DNA of 64,000 nt from contig NZ_JAHCLR010000021.1 of NCBI RefSeq assembly GCF_018455725.1, forward strand, positions 1 through 64,000, written 5' to 3'. Below are positions 15,650-25,941 of the stretch, piece by piece. The position numbers and the translations under genes are program-made. Numbering within the stretch: position 1 is the stretch's first letter; the number at the start of each line of letters is the position of its first letter. The stretch is from Mycolicibacter acidiphilus. GTDB lineage: Bacteria > Actinomycetota > Actinomycetes > Mycobacteriales > Mycobacteriaceae. Below the pieces are notes generated by a model. It made no database searches. It saw only the letters and a program-made list of their open reading frames with translations, and had not been told where the DNA came from.

Positions 15650-16168
15650 ATGCCCCAGTACGGCACCCCCCCACTGCCGCCCGCACCCCCACAGCCCTGG
15701 CCGCTCTACCCCTATCCGACGCCGTACTCTGGCTACGGATCGCCGAGTCAATACACCGCTCCGCGGAACGGCCTGGGCATCGCCGCACTGGGTGTCGCCG
15801 TTGCCGGACTGCTGACGGCGCTGACCATCATCGGCGGTATCGCACTGGGTGTCGTCGCGATCCTGCTCGGGTTCGCCGGGTTGGCCCGGGTCCGGCGCGG
15901 TGAGGCGAACAACGGCGGCGTCGCCATCGCCGGCATGGTGTTGGGTCTGCTGGCGGTGGTCGCCGGGATCGGCTGCATCTTCATCTACATCGGCATCTTC
16001 CGGACCGCCGGTGCCGGTGATTATATGGACTGCATGACCAAAGCCGGGTCGGATCCCGCAGCGCAGCAACGCTGCACCGATCAACTGCGCGAGCATTTCG
16101 AGCGCACATTCGGCGGCACCGGTGGCCCGTCGGTGCAGGAATCCGATTTACCGGGTGTACCCGCTTAG
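15650..16168 (+). CDS. DUF4190-type membrane protein
   Basis: 172 residues: a Pro/Tyr-rich cytoplasmic N-terminus (about 45 residues), two membrane segments (around 46-85 and 95-120) joined by RVRRGEANNGGVA, then an outside tail with two Cys (MDCMTKAG and QRCTDQL). The double-helix unit with the central RRGEAxNGG is the DUF4190 signature. Function unknown. Its stop overlaps the tesB stop by four bases, tail to tail. Confidence 0.75.
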   Translation: MPQYGTPPLPPAPPQPWPLYPYPTPYSGYGSPSQYTAPRNGLGIAALGVAVAGLLTALTIIGGIALGVVAILLGFAGLARVRRGEANNGGVAIAGMVLGLLAVVAGIGCIFIYIGIFRTAGAGDYMDCMTKAGSDPAAQQRCTDQLREHFERTFGGTGGPSVQESDLPGVPA

Positions 16169-17055
16169 CGTTTGACGCTGGGAAAGTATTTCAACACACC
16201 TTCCTGCACGACCGTGGCGACCAGTTCGCCGGCACGGTCGAAGAAATGCCCGGTTCCCAAGCCCCGGGAATCCGCTGCCACCGGCGAGGACGTCGAATAC
16301 AGCATCCAGTCGTCGAAACACACCGGCCGGTGGAACCACATGGAGTGGTTCGCCGAGGCGGCGAAGATGCGGTCGTAGCCCCAGGACAGGCCGTGGGTGG
16401 TGATGATCGAGTCCAGCACGGTGGTGTCCGACGAGTACACCATCATCGCGGTGTGCAGCAGGGTGTCGTCGGGCAGCGGGCCGTCGGCCTTCACCCAGAC
16501 CCGGTTGTAGTCGAGTTGCCGGTCCTGGCCGCGCAGCACCCAGGACGGGTCGTTGGTGTAGCGCCACTCGATCGGGTGCGGGGCGTTGACGAAGCCCGGG
16601 ACGACTTCCTCGTAGCCAACCAGCAGTTCGCGCAGCCTGGGCAGCGCCTCCGGTTCGGTGACCGTCGGAGCCGTCGCACTGTGCTCCAGTCCGGACCCGC
16701 CGGACATGTAGGACAGCAGGGTGGTGGCGATCAGCGTCTCCCCCTGCAGCGCGTCGACGCGCCGGTTGGCGAACCGCCGTTCGTCGCGCAGTCGGGTCAC
16801 CCGGAATTCGATGTCGTGCGCCGGATCCCCGCCGTTGATGAAGTGCACCGACATCGCGGCCGGTGGCAGGTCGACGGTCAGGGTGCGCCCGGCCGCGATG
16901 AACGACTGCGCCATCAGCTGACCGCCGAACGTGCGCAGCGGCGTCTTGCTGGGATGGGAGCCGACGAACACGCCGTCGGCGGTGCGGTCCAGATCGAGTA
17001 TCGCCAGCAGTTCGTCGAAGTCGGTGTTCAGCGCGCTTCCCCCGTCAGACGTCAT
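16165..17055 (-). CDS. tesB: Acyl-CoA thioesterase II (TesB)
   Basis: 296 residues, normal for TesB with two hot-dog domains. Seen are FGGQLMAQSFIAAGRT in the first domain, SVHFINGGDPAHDIEF, and the C-terminal domain with the acidic residue in ILDSIITTHGLSWG and a final VVQEGVLKYF. It hydrolyses acyl-CoA to free acid and CoA. It follows pyk with an 11-base overlap, the same order as pykA-tesB1 in M. tuberculosis. Confidence 0.9.
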   Translation of the reverse strand: MTSDGGSALNTDFDELLAILDLDRTADGVFVGSHPSKTPLRTFGGQLMAQSFIAAGRTLTVDLPPAAMSVHFINGGDPAHDIEFRVTRLRDERRFANRRVDALQGETLIATTLLSYMSGGSGLEHSATAPTVTEPEALPRLRELLVGYEEVVPGFVNAPHPIEWRYTNDPSWVLRGQDRQLDYNRVWVKADGPLPDDTLLHTAMMVYSSDTTVLDSIITTHGLSWGYDRIFAASANHSMWFHRPVCFDDWMLYSTSSPVAADSRGLGTGHFFDRAGELVATVVQEGVLKYFPSVKR

Positions 17056-18463
17056 CCTCCCCGATCCGGTGCACGTGGATCAGGTTGGTCGAGCCTACTG
17101 TGCCCGGCGGAGCACCCGCGACGATGACCACCAGATCACCGCGCTGGTAACGGCCCAGGTCCAGCAGCGCCTTGTCGACCTGGCGGATCATCGAGTCGGT
17201 GGACTGCATCTGCGGGACGATGAATGTCTCAGTGCCCCAAGTCATTGCCAGCTGGTTACGGATTTCGGGCAGAGCCGTGAACGCGAGCAGCGGCAGCGGG
17301 GTGTGCAACCGCGCCAGCCGGCGCACGGTGTCGCCGGACTGGGTGAACGCCACCAGTGCCTTCGCGTCGAGGCGTTCGCCGATCTCGCGGGCCGCGAACG
17401 AGATCACCCCGCGCTTGGTGCGCGGCGTGTGGGTCAACGGCGGTGCCGCCGTGGAGTTCTGCTCCACCGCGCACACGATCCGGCTCATGGTCTGCACCGC
17501 CTCCAGGGCGTGCTTGCCCACCGCGGTCTCCCCGGACAGCATCACCGCGTCGGCGCCGTCGAGGACAGCGTTGGCGACGTCGGAGGCCTCCGCCCGAGTC
17601 GGCCGGAAGTTCTCGATCATCGACTCCAGCATCTGGGTCGCGACGATCACCGGGCGCGCGTTCTCCCGGGCCATCTGGATGGCCCGCTTCTGCACCAGCG
17701 GCACCTCCTCCAGCGGCAGTTCGACGCCGAGGTCGCCGCGGGCGACCATCACCGCGTCGAATGCCAGCACCACGGCCTCGAGGTTCTCGATGGCCTCCGG
17801 CTTCTCCAGCTTCGCGATCACCGGAACCCGGCGCCCGACCCGGTCCATCACCTCGTGCACCAGGTCGACGTCGGACGGTGATCGGACGAACGACAGCGCC
17901 ACCATGTCCACACCGAGATTCAGTGCGAACTCCAGGTCTTCGATGTCCTTCTCCGACAAGGCCGGTGCGGACACGTTCATGCCGGGCAGTGAGATGCCCT
18001 TGTGGTTGCTGACCGGACCGCCCTCGGTGACGGTGCACACCACGTCGTCGCCGTCGATGTGCTCCACCACCAGGCCGACCTTGCCGTCGTCGACCAGAAC
18101 CCGGTCGCCCGGCTCGGCGTCGGCGGCCAACTGCTTGTAGGTGGTGGAGACCCGGTCGTGGTCGCCGGGGCAGTCGGCGACCGTGATCCGCACGGTCTCA
18201 CCGTTGTTCCACTCCACCGGACCGTCCGCGAACCGCCCCAGCCGAATCTTCGGCCCCTGCAAGTCGGCCAGCACACCAACGGCACGACCAGTGGCCTCCG
18301 CCGCGGCGCGCACCCGCTCGTAGGAAGCCTTGTGGTCCGCGTGCTCACCGTGGCTGAAGTTCAACCGCGCCACGTCCATACCCGCGTCGACCAGTGCCTT
18401 GACCATTTCGGCGCTGCGGGTTGCCGGGCCGAGAGTGCAGACGATCTTGCCGCGTCGATTCAC
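17045..18463 (-). CDS. pyk: Pyruvate kinase
   Basis: 472 residues. Start at the GTG at 18463 gives VNRRGKIVCTLGPATR, the family N-terminus. Catalytic features are NFSHGEH, the Mg/K site in MVARGDLGVELP and the SGETAVGKHA loop. It converts PEP and ADP to pyruvate and ATP. Leftward and coupled to tesB. An upstream ATG at 18505 adds 14 unlike residues. Confidence 0.95.
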   Translation of the reverse strand: MNRRGKIVCTLGPATRSAEMVKALVDAGMDVARLNFSHGEHADHKASYERVRAAAEATGRAVGVLADLQGPKIRLGRFADGPVEWNNGETVRITVADCPGDHDRVSTTYKQLAADAEPGDRVLVDDGKVGLVVEHIDGDDVVCTVTEGGPVSNHKGISLPGMNVSAPALSEKDIEDLEFALNLGVDMVALSFVRSPSDVDLVHEVMDRVGRRVPVIAKLEKPEAIENLEAVVLAFDAVMVARGDLGVELPLEEVPLVQKRAIQMARENARPVIVATQMLESMIENFRPTRAEASDVANAVLDGADAVMLSGETAVGKHALEAVQTMSRIVCAVEQNSTAAPPLTHTPRTKRGVISFAAREIGERLDAKALVAFTQSGDTVRRLARLHTPLPLLAFTALPEIRNQLAMTWGTETFIVPQMQSTDSMIRQVDKALLDLGRYQRGDLVVIVAGAPPGTVGSTNLIHVHRIGEDDV

Positions 18464-18523
18464 GACGTCAGCATAGTCGGGCAGGCTGAGCCGACCGCTC
18501 AGCAAGGTTGGTGTGCGGCCGGG

Positions 18524-18859
18524 TCAGCGCAGCAGTCGATGCTGCGCATCGCGCACTCGGCCGGTCAAGATCAAGACCGCGTCGATGACGCCCCAGATCA
18601 GCGCTACTCCGATTCCGATCCCCCGGGTGGCGCCGGCGATGAACAGGCAGCCGAGCATCTGCGCGATGCCGAACCCGACCTGGCCGAGGTAGATCCGCCC
18701 GAACCCGACCAAGCCGAAGAACCCGATCAACTGCAGCAGCGCGGCGGAGACCTTCGACCTGTCGGAGAACGGTTCGCCGCTCACCGGATCCCGGCCGTAG
18801 GGCGCCCACGGGTCGGCACTGGAACCGCTCGGCGGCGGGTACCAGGGCGGACCGGTCAT
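18524..18859 (-). CDS. TM2-domain membrane protein
   Basis: 111 residues: a Pro-rich cytoplasmic head with PPWYPPP, then the TM2 unit (ALLQLIGFFGLVGFGRIYLGQ, LGCLFIAGA, GVALIWGVIDAVLIL). TM2 proteins are small membrane proteins of unknown function. It sits between lgt and pyk as the small membrane gene does in M. tuberculosis. Confidence 0.82.
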   Translation of the reverse strand: MTGPPWYPPPSGSSADPWAPYGRDPVSGEPFSDRSKVSAALLQLIGFFGLVGFGRIYLGQVGFGIAQMLGCLFIAGATRGIGIGVALIWGVIDAVLILTGRVRDAQHRLLR

Positions 18860-18905
18860 GGCTGCAGCATGCCAGATCGGCCGGTTCTCCGGGCCTGGCT
18901 CAGGG

Positions 18906-20684
18906 TCAGGAGGACTCTGCTACCGCATCCTCGGACGGCGCGTCGGTGTCGTCGGTGGCGTCGTTCTCAACCGTGTCGCCTTCGACCGCCTCGGAGTCGT
19001 CAGCATCGTCATCGGCTTCGGCAGCGTCAGTGACGGCCTCGTCGGAGTCTTCCTCGTCCGTGTCGTCTTCGACCGTGTCGTCTTCGACGGCCTCGGTCCC
19101 TACGGCGTCATCCTCGACGGAATCAACTGTGTCGTCGGCGACGTCCCCGTCTGCGACGGCCTCGGCCGTATCGTCTTCGGCCGCATCGGCCTCTGGGACG
19201 TCGTCGGCATCCTCCTCGGCGGAATCGACAGCGTCGTCATCGGCTTCACCGCTGGCGGTTTCGACCTCGTCGGCGACGGTTTCGTCGGAGTCTTCCTCGA
19301 CCGTGTCGTCTTCGACCGCATCGGCCGCTGTGACGCCGTCGGCATCCTCCTCGGCGGAATCGACAGCGTTGTCATCGGCTTCGCCGCTGGCGGTTTCGAC
19401 CTCGTCGGACTCGACAGCGTCTTCGTCGGCGTCGACATCCTCCTCGGTCGCGTCTTCCTCGTCGGCGTCGGCCTCATCGGCGTCTTCCTCGACCGCTTCG
19501 CCCTCGACAGCGTCGCTCGCGTCCGCGTCGTCCTCGACGACGGCGTCCTCATCGCCGGCGCTGTCGCCGTCGGTCTCATCGGCGTCGGTCGCAGCATCCT
19601 CAGCGGATGCGTCCGATTCCGCTGCGGCGTCGTCCTCGGAACTGTCATCCCCCGGCTCGCCGCCACCCGATGCCGCGTCACCTGCGTCACCCGCGACATC
19701 GGCGGCCGCGATGCTCGCGATCATTCCGGCGCCGACGGCAACCATCTCGCGCTCCGGCTCTTTGGCCGGCTCAGGCTCGGCCTCGGGCGGCGCCTCTGGC
19801 GTCTCGTCGGGTTGCCAGGCGCGACGCAGCGCCTCGGGATCCTCGCGGCCCTTGGTGGCCAGCAGGATGTAGACGACGGCGCCGATGAACACGAACGTCG
19901 ACGTGAACGAGTTCACCCGGATCCCGGAGATGTGCGTGGCGGTGTCGTCGCGCAGCAGTTCGATGCCGAACCGTCCGATGCAGTACGCCGCGATGTACAG
20001 CGCGAACAACCGGCCGTGCCCCATCCGGAATCGTCGGTCGGCGTAGAGCAGCAGCGCGAACACCAGGAGGTTCCAGAGCAGTTCGTACAGGAACGTCGGC
20101 TGGACGATCTTGTAGATCTCACCGGTGGAAACGCCGTCGAGCAGGTGCGGGTCCCGCATCCCGGAGGCGTCCTCGCGCCAGAAGATCTCCAGGCCCCACG
20201 GCAGCCCCGTCTCGCGCCCGTAGAGTTCCTGGTTGAAGTAGTTGCCGATACGTCCGATCGCCTGCGCCAGAATGACACCCGGCGCGACCGCATCGCCGAA
20301 CGCCGGCAGCGGAATCCCCTTGCGACGGCAGCCGATCCAGGCGCCCACTGCGCCGAGTGCCACCGCACCCCAGATGCCCAGACCGCCGTCCCAGATGCGT
20401 GGCGTGGCCTGCCAGCCGACACCGGACTCACCGAAGTAGGTGCGCCAGTCGGTGGCCAGGTGATAGAGCCGGCCCCCGATCAGGCCGAACGGCACCGCCC
20501 ACAGCGCGATGTCGTAGATGACGCCCGGCTCACCGCCACGGGCCTGCCAGCGGCGGTCGCCGATCAGCAGGGCTGCGATGATCCCGACGATGATGCACAG
20601 CGCGTACGCCCGGATCGGGATCGGACCCAGATGCCACACCCCGCGAGCGGGACTGGGGAAAAAGGTCAGCCAATCCAATGTCAT
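18906..20684 (-). CDS. lgt: Prolipoprotein diacylglyceryl transferase with a long acidic tail
   Basis: 592 residues, about twice the size of a minimal Lgt. The catalytic part (residues 1 to about 300) has several membrane helices and the Lgt signature GRIGNYFNQELYGRETGLPWG, plus LRDDTATHISGIRVN. It transfers diacylglycerol from phosphatidylglycerol to the lipobox Cys of prelipoproteins. From about residue 310 onward the protein is almost only Asp, Glu, Ala, Val, Ser and Thr, with an internal 45-residue tandem repeat. Mycobacterial Lgt proteins do carry C-terminal extensions, but one this acidic and long is unusual. It overlaps the trpA stop (ATGA). Confidence 0.93.
   Translation of the reverse strand: MTLDWLTFFPSPARGVWHLGPIPIRAYALCIIVGIIAALLIGDRRWQARGGEPGVIYDIALWAVPFGLIGGRLYHLATDWRTYFGESGVGWQATPRIWDGGLGIWGAVALGAVGAWIGCRRKGIPLPAFGDAVAPGVILAQAIGRIGNYFNQELYGRETGLPWGLEIFWREDASGMRDPHLLDGVSTGEIYKIVQPTFLYELLWNLLVFALLLYADRRFRMGHGRLFALYIAAYCIGRFGIELLRDDTATHISGIRVNSFTSTFVFIGAVVYILLATKGREDPEALRRAWQPDETPEAPPEAEPEPAKEPEREMVAVGAGMIASIAAADVAGDAGDAASGGGEPGDDSSEDDAAAESDASAEDAATDADETDGDSAGDEDAVVEDDADASDAVEGEAVEEDADEADADEEDATEEDVDADEDAVESDEVETASGEADDNAVDSAEEDADGVTAADAVEDDTVEEDSDETVADEVETASGEADDDAVDSAEEDADDVPEADAAEDDTAEAVADGDVADDTVDSVEDDAVGTEAVEDDTVEDDTDEEDSDEAVTDAAEADDDADDSEAVEGDTVENDATDDTDAPSEDAVAESS
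19203..19407. repeat. 135-base in-frame tandem repeat in the lgt tail
   Basis: Near-identical cores of about 66 bases at 19203-19268 and 19338-19403, 135 bases apart. They encode VETASGEADD(D/N)AVDSAEEDAD, with a period of 45 residues. This keeps the frame and suggests slippage or unequal exchange within the acidic tail. Confidence 0.85.
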
Positions 20685-21493
20685 ATCTGTGAATTCCTCT
20701 GCCGCACACCGGAAGCGAGTTCTTCGGTCAGGGTCCGCAGCGCGTCCGGTCCGGCACTCAGCGCGCTGACCAGCGCCGACCCGACGATCACACCGTCGGT
20801 GTAGCCGGCGATCTCCGCCGCCTGGGCGCCGGACCGCACCCCCAGTCCGACCCCGACCGGGATGTCAGAGACCTCCCGCACCCGTCGCACCAATTGCGGT
20901 GCCGCGTCGGACACGGTGTTGCGGGCGCCGGTGACGCCCATCGTCGACGCCGCGTAGACGAATCCGCGTGATGCATTGACGGTCTCGACCAGTCGCTGCG
21001 GCGTGGAGGACGGCGCGACCAGGAAGATCCGGTCCAGTCGGTGCGCCTCGGATGCGGCCAGCCAGTCCTGCGCCTCGTCGACGATCAGGTCAGGGGTGAT
21101 CAGCCCGAGGCCGCCGGCTGCCGCGAGGTCGCGGGCGAAGGCGTCGACCCCGTACCGCAGCACCGGGTTCCAGTAGGTCATCACCACGGCGCGGCCGCCG
21201 GTGCTGCTGATCGCTTCGACCGCGGCCAGGGTGTCCCGCACCCGCACCCCGCCCTGCAGGGCGACCTCGGTGGCCCGCTGGATCGTCGGCCCGTCCATAC
21301 CCGGGTCGGAGTACGGGATCCCGACCTCGATCAGATCGCAACCGGACTCGACCAGCGTCCGCATCGCCGCGATCGATCCGGGAACATCGGGGTATCCGGT
21401 GGGCAGGTAGCCGATCAGCGCCGCCCGGTTCTCCTGCCGGGTCTGAGCGAAAAGCGGTGCCAGCCCGCCGGTTTCGATCCCTGCGCCGATCAC
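20681..21493 (-). CDS. trpA: Tryptophan synthase alpha chain
   Basis: 270 residues, normal length. The catalytic Glu is in [19 protein letters not shown] together with the partner Asp, and the family's VTGAR and GVGLGVRSG segments are present. It cleaves indole-3-glycerol phosphate to indole, which is channelled to TrpB. Start overlaps the trpB stop and stop overlaps the lgt start, both ATGA. Confidence 0.96.
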   Translation of the reverse strand: MIGAGIETGGLAPLFAQTRQENRAALIGYLPTGYPDVPGSIAAMRTLVESGCDLIEVGIPYSDPGMDGPTIQRATEVALQGGVRVRDTLAAVEAISSTGGRAVVMTYWNPVLRYGVDAFARDLAAAGGLGLITPDLIVDEAQDWLAASEAHRLDRIFLVAPSSTPQRLVETVNASRGFVYAASTMGVTGARNTVSDAAPQLVRRVREVSDIPVGVGLGVRSGAQAAEIAGYTDGVIVGSALVSALSAGPDALRTLTEELASGVRQRNSQI

Positions 21494-22767
21494 TTCTGGC
21501 CTCCGATCACCTCATCGGCGCCGCCGAGCAGGCCGAACCACTTCGCGGCGGTCTCGACGTCTTTGTCGCCCCGACCGGACAGGTTCACGACGATCACCTT
21601 CCCCGGACCGAGTTCGGCCCCCAGTTGCAGCGCACCGGCGACGGCGTGCGCGGATTCGATGGCCGGGATGATCCCCTCGGTCCGACTGAGCAGGCCGAAC
21701 GCGGACATCGCCTCGGCGTCGGTGACGGGCCGGTACTCGGCGCGGCCGTTCTCGCGCAGCCAGGCGTGCTCCGGGCCGACCCCGGGGTAGTCCAAACCGG
21801 CCGAGATCGAATGGGATTCGACGGTCTGGCCGTCCTCGTCCTGCAGCAGATACGAGAACGACCCCTGGAAGGCTCCCGGCGACCCGCCGGTGAACGTCGC
21901 TGCGTGCCTTCCGGTTTCGACACCGTCACCGGCCGCCTCGAACCCGACCAGCCGAACCTGCGGGTCGTCGAGGAACGCGTGGAAGATCCCGATCGCGTTG
22001 GATCCACCGCCGATGCAGGCGACGACGGCGTCGGGCAGCCGCCCGGCCTGGCGCTGGATCTGCACCCGCGCCTCGAGTCCGATGATCCGCTGGAAGTCGC
22101 GGACCATGGCCGGGAACGGATGCGGGCCGGCGGCGGTGCCGAAGCAGTAGTAGGTGTCGTCGGCGTGCGCGACCCAGTCCCGGAACGCCTCGTTGATGGC
22201 ATCCTTCAGGGTCGCCGAACCGGTTGCGACCGCGATCACCTTGGCGCCCAACAGTCGCATCCGCGCGACGTTGAGCGCCTGCCGGTCGACGTCGACCGCG
22301 CCCATGTAGACGATGCAGTCCAGGCCCAGCAGTGCGCACGCGGTCGCGGTGGCGACCCCGTGCTGACCGGCGCCGGTCTCGGCGATAACCCGGGTCTTGC
22401 CCATGTGCCGGGCCAGCAGGGCCTGACCGAGCACGTTGTTGATCTTGTGCGAACCGGTGTGGTTGAGGTCTTCGCGCTTGAGGAAGATGCGGGCGCCACC
22501 GGCATGCTCGGACAACCGGGTGGCCTCGTACAGCGGCGACGGCCGCCCGCTGTAGTGCGTCTGCAGGTCGTCGAGGGTGTCGAGGAACTCGCGGTCGGCG
22601 CGCACCTTCTCGTAGGCGGCGGTGACCTCCTCGATGACGGCCATCAGCGCCTCGGGCACCAACCGGCCGCCGTAGGGGCCGAAGTGGCCACGGGCATCCG
22701 GGTCATGGGCGCTGCGCTCGGCCACCCCGGCACTGGTGTGCGGAAACTCCGGGTCCATCCGCGACAT
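21490..22767 (-). CDS. trpB: Tryptophan synthase beta chain
   Basis: 425 residues. The PLP lysine is in [10 protein letters not shown], the phosphate loop in [10 protein letters not shown], and the N-terminus has [16 protein letters not shown]. It condenses indole with serine to give tryptophan. It starts at the base immediately after the trpC stop and overlaps trpA by four bases. Confidence 0.97.
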   Translation of the reverse strand: MSRMDPEFPHTSAGVAERSAHDPDARGHFGPYGGRLVPEALMAVIEEVTAAYEKVRADREFLDTLDDLQTHYSGRPSPLYEATRLSEHAGGARIFLKREDLNHTGSHKINNVLGQALLARHMGKTRVIAETGAGQHGVATATACALLGLDCIVYMGAVDVDRQALNVARMRLLGAKVIAVATGSATLKDAINEAFRDWVAHADDTYYCFGTAAGPHPFPAMVRDFQRIIGLEARVQIQRQAGRLPDAVVACIGGGSNAIGIFHAFLDDPQVRLVGFEAAGDGVETGRHAATFTGGSPGAFQGSFSYLLQDEDGQTVESHSISAGLDYPGVGPEHAWLRENGRAEYRPVTDAEAMSAFGLLSRTEGIIPAIESAHAVAGALQLGAELGPGKVIVVNLSGRGDKDVETAAKWFGLLGGADEVIGGQK

Positions 22768-23586
22768 TCAGCGAGCCGACTTCGGGCAGGACGGGTGCCT
22801 GCCCGCACTGACCAGGTCCGCGACCGCCGCCCGCGGGTCACCGCTGGTGACCACACCCTCGCCGACCAGCACGGCGTCCGCGCCGGCACCGGCGTAGGCC
22901 AGCAGGTCGGCGGTGCCGCGCACGCCCGACTCGGCGATCTTGACGACCTCGGTCGGCAGGCCCGGCGCGATCCGCGCGAAGCAGTCCCGGTCGACCTCCA
23001 GCGTGGTCAGATCGCGGGCGTTGACCCCGATCACCTTCGCGCCGGCGGTGAGCGCCCGGTCGGCCTCCTCCACGGTGTGCACCTCGACGAGCGCGGTCAT
23101 CCCGAGCGACTCGGTGCGGTCGAGCATCGACACCAGCGCCTGCTGTTCCAGGGCGGCGACGATCAGCAGCAGGATGTCGGCGCCGTGGGCGCGGGCCTCG
23201 TGAATCTGGTAGGGCCGCACGATGAAATCCTTGCGCAGCACCGGAACCGACACCGCGGCCCGCACTGCGTCCAAGTCTGCCAGCGAGCCGTTGAAGCGGC
23301 GCTGCTCGGTCAGCACGCTGATCGCGCGGGCCCCGCCCTCGGCGTAGGCGGCGGCGAGCTCGGCGGGGTCGGCGATGGCGGCCAGCTGGCCCTTGGACGG
23401 GCTCGCACGCTTCACCTCGGCGATCACCGCGATGCCCGGCTCGCGCAGCGCCGCCATCGCGTCCAGCGGCGCGGGCATGGCCTCGGCTGCCGCCTTGACT
23501 TCGGCGAGGCTGACGGCGGCCTCGCGGGCGGCAACGTCGGCAAGGACTCCCTCGATGATGGAGTCGAGCACGGTTGCCGAAGTCAT
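22768..23586 (-). CDS. trpC: Indole-3-glycerol phosphate synthase
   Basis: 272 residues from the ATG at 23586 ([11 protein letters not shown]), with GGGAGAGG upstream; an earlier start at 23679 adds unlike sequence. Motifs [18 protein letters not shown] and AESGVRG are those of TrpC. TrpF is not separate here, as expected because PriA of the his operon does that step. Confidence 0.95.
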   Translation of the reverse strand: MTSATVLDSIIEGVLADVAAREAAVSLAEVKAAAEAMPAPLDAMAALREPGIAVIAEVKRASPSKGQLAAIADPAELAAAYAEGGARAISVLTEQRRFNGSLADLDAVRAAVSVPVLRKDFIVRPYQIHEARAHGADILLLIVAALEQQALVSMLDRTESLGMTALVEVHTVEEADRALTAGAKVIGVNARDLTTLEVDRDCFARIAPGLPTEVVKIAESGVRGTADLLAYAGAGADAVLVGEGVVTSGDPRAAVADLVSAGRHPSCPKSAR

Positions 23587-23656
23587 GACTGCCGGTTCCT
23601 CTCCCGCATTCGGTTGACCTTGATCGAAAGGGTAACGACCGTCACGACGCTCGGTG

Positions 23657-24304
23657 TCACCGGCCCTCATCGGCGGCACCGTCGGACGTCCGTTCGGTCG
23701 GGTCGCAGCCCTCGTCGAGGGCGTCCCAGATCATCCGTTCGGACAGTTCCGCGGCCGGGCCGGCGGATTCCGCCCCCTCACCCCGGGCCGCCGACCGGCG
23801 CGCCCCCGGGGCGGCGTACTTCGCGGTGGCCGCGGCGCCGGCCGACGCCGAACGCATCAGCAGCGCGGCGCCGATAATCGCGCAGACCCCGGCTACCAAC
23901 GTCAGCACAGCGCCGGTCGGGCGGCGCTCAGCGCTCAGCAGTGCGGTCAGCGGGACGCCCGCGATGTCCAGCGCCCGAAGTTCGATGTCCCGGGCCACCC
24001 AGATGCTGACGGCCAGGTAGCCGCCGGCCAGGCTCGCCACGGCTGTCAGCACCGCCAGCAGCCGCAGTTTCCAGCCGCGGACCGCCACCGCCGCGATGGC
24101 CGCCGCCAGGCAGAGCAGTGCCAGCGGCAGCAGCGCCGTCGACCAGGATGCGCCGGTGACCGCGACCTGCCGCGGCTGCCCGAGGCCGTCCGAGGACCGG
24201 ATCACCACCCACGGCAGCCGCGCCGCGGCCCACAGCCCGCCCGCCGCGGCCAGCAGCAGCAGTTGGGCCACCCGCAGGGCACGCCGGCCGTCGGACTCAC
24301 CCAT
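23657..24304 (-). CDS. Trp-operon-associated membrane protein (TIGR02234 family)
   Basis: 215 residues with four hydrophobic segments: after the Arg-rich start, [19 protein letters not shown]; then [39 protein letters not shown] and [16 protein letters not shown], ending in a charged Asp/Glu-rich tail. Actinobacterial trp operons carry this protein between trpE and trpC; its role is unknown. It overlaps trpE by eight bases and leaves a 70-base gap before trpC. Confidence 0.88.
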   Translation of the reverse strand: MGESDGRRALRVAQLLLLAAAGGLWAAARLPWVVIRSSDGLGQPRQVAVTGASWSTALLPLALLCLAAAIAAVAVRGWKLRLLAVLTAVASLAGGYLAVSIWVARDIELRALDIAGVPLTALLSAERRPTGAVLTLVAGVCAIIGAALLMRSASAGAAATAKYAAPGARRSAARGEGAESAGPAAELSERMIWDALDEGCDPTERTSDGAADEGR

Positions 24305-25841
24305 CGCGGCCGGGCACCGTCAGCGTCTCCGCCGCCGCGATCGCCGCGAGCACCGCTCGGGCCTTGTTCGACGACTCGGTGTACTCGTAGGGGCCGTTGG
24401 AGTCGGCCACCACCCCGCCGCCGGCCTGCACGTAGGCGGTGCCGTCGCGCATCAGCGCGGTGCGGATCGCGATCGCGAAGTCGGCGTTGCCGGCGAAGTC
24501 CAGGTAGCCGACCACCCCGCCGTACAGGCCGCGCCGGGTCTGCTCGACCTCTTCGATCAGCTCCATCGCCCGCACCTTCGGCGCCCCCGACAGGGTGCCG
24601 GCCGGGAAGCAGGCGGTGACCGCGTCCAGCGCGGTGTTGCCGTCGGCGAGCTCGCCGGTGACGGTCGACACCAGGTGCATGACGTGGCTGTAACGCTCGA
24701 TGTGGCTGTAGTCGCGGACCTCCACGGTGCCCGGCACGCACACCCGGCCCAGGTCGTTGCGGCCCAGGTCGACCAGCATCAGGTGCTCGGCCCGCTCCTT
24801 GTCATCGTTGAGCAGCTCCTTACCCAGCTGCTCATCCTCCGCCTCGGTCGCGCCGCGCCACCGGGTGCCGGCGATCGGGTGGGTGGTGGCCCGCCCGTCC
24901 TGCACGGTGACCAGTGCCTCCGGGCTGGAGCCGACGATCGAGAACGCGACCTCGGCTCCGTCGTCGGCGGGCACCTGCAGCAGATACATGTACGGGCTGG
25001 GGTTGGAGACCCGCAGCATCCGGTACACGTCGATCGGGTCGGCGTCGGTGGTCATCTCGAAACGCTGCGACGGCACCACCTGGAAGGCCTCACCGGCTTC
25101 GATGTCGCCGACCAGCCGCTCGACGATCCGGCCGTATTCGTCAGGCGTGCGCTGCTCGCGATAGTGCGGATCGGGGCGACTGAACGCGGCCACCGTCGAC
25201 TCCAGCGGCCGGCTCAGCGCGGCGGTCATCACGTCCAGGCGGGTCAGCGCGTCGTCGTAGGCCTCGTCGACGTGCTCGTCGGTGCCGTTCCAGTTCACCG
25301 CGTTGGCGATCAGCGTGATCGTGCCCTCGTGGTGGTCGACCGCGGCCATGTCGGTCGCCAGCAGCAGCAGCATGTCGGGCAACCCGAGGTCGTCGACCGC
25401 CAGTTCCGGCAGCCGCTCGAGTCGGCGCACCAGGTCGTAGGCGAAGAACCCGACCATCCCGCTGGTCAGCGGCGGCAGCCCGGGCGGTGCGACGGTGTGC
25501 AGCAGGCTCAGCGTCTCCCGGAGCGCGATCAGCGGGTCCCCGCCGGTGGGGGCGCCCTGCGGTGCCGCACCGAGCCAGACCGCCTCACCGTCACGCACGG
25601 TCAGCGCCGACGGCGCCCCGGCGCCGATGAACGACCACCGCGACCACGAGCGGCCGTTCTCCGCCGACTCCAGCAGGAAGGTGCCGGGCCGGCCGGCGGC
25701 GAGTTTGCGGTACGCCGACAGTGGTGTCTCGGCGTCGGCCAGCACCTTGCGGGTCACCGGAATCACGCGGTGCTCGGCGGCCAGCGCACGGAAGTCCTCC
25801 CGCGACACCGTGCCGGTACTCGAAGCGCTAGCGGTTTGCAC
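24297..25841 (-). CDS. trpE: Anthranilate synthase component I
   Basis: 514 residues from the GTG at 25841; GGGAGG lies nine bases upstream of it, whereas the ATG at 25850 would have no spacing. Motifs are [25 protein letters not shown]-like [16 protein letters not shown]-like [20 protein letters not shown] and the C-terminal [19 protein letters not shown]. It makes anthranilate from chorismate and ammonia or glutamine; no trpG is in the window. A 100-base leader precedes it with TGTAAT as a possible -10. I see no Trp-rich leader peptide. Confidence 0.95.
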   Translation of the reverse strand: MQTASASSTGTVSREDFRALAAEHRVIPVTRKVLADAETPLSAYRKLAAGRPGTFLLESAENGRSWSRWSFIGAGAPSALTVRDGEAVWLGAAPQGAPTGGDPLIALRETLSLLHTVAPPGLPPLTSGMVGFFAYDLVRRLERLPELAVDDLGLPDMLLLLATDMAAVDHHEGTITLIANAVNWNGTDEHVDEAYDDALTRLDVMTAALSRPLESTVAAFSRPDPHYREQRTPDEYGRIVERLVGDIEAGEAFQVVPSQRFEMTTDADPIDVYRMLRVSNPSPYMYLLQVPADDGAEVAFSIVGSSPEALVTVQDGRATTHPIAGTRWRGATEAEDEQLGKELLNDDKERAEHLMLVDLGRNDLGRVCVPGTVEVRDYSHIERYSHVMHLVSTVTGELADGNTALDAVTACFPAGTLSGAPKVRAMELIEEVEQTRRGLYGGVVGYLDFAGNADFAIAIRTALMRDGTAYVQAGGGVVADSNGPYEYTESSNKARAVLAAIAAAETLTVPGRDG

Positions 25842-25941
25842 GCCCCTCATCCTCCCAGACGCGTGCCGTGGCGATCGCAAGCGCGGCGGAGTCGGGCGCA
25901 GCGGGTCGCCGCGCATTACACCCAGCCCCTCGGTCGCTTGG

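Noticed and set aside
18858-20804. Long rightward open frame (648 codons) opposite lgt
   Set aside because: It mirrors the acidic repeat-rich lgt tail; its product is low-complexity Val/Gly/Asp/Phe sequence without family character, and lgt on the other strand has clear motifs.
21457-23877. Rightward 806-codon frame over trpB and trpC
   Set aside because: Complement of two well-defined trp genes; no recognisable domain.
25842-25941. Trp attenuator or T-box before trpE
   Set aside because: No Trp-codon-rich leader peptide and no convincing terminator/antiterminator pair in the 100-base leader.
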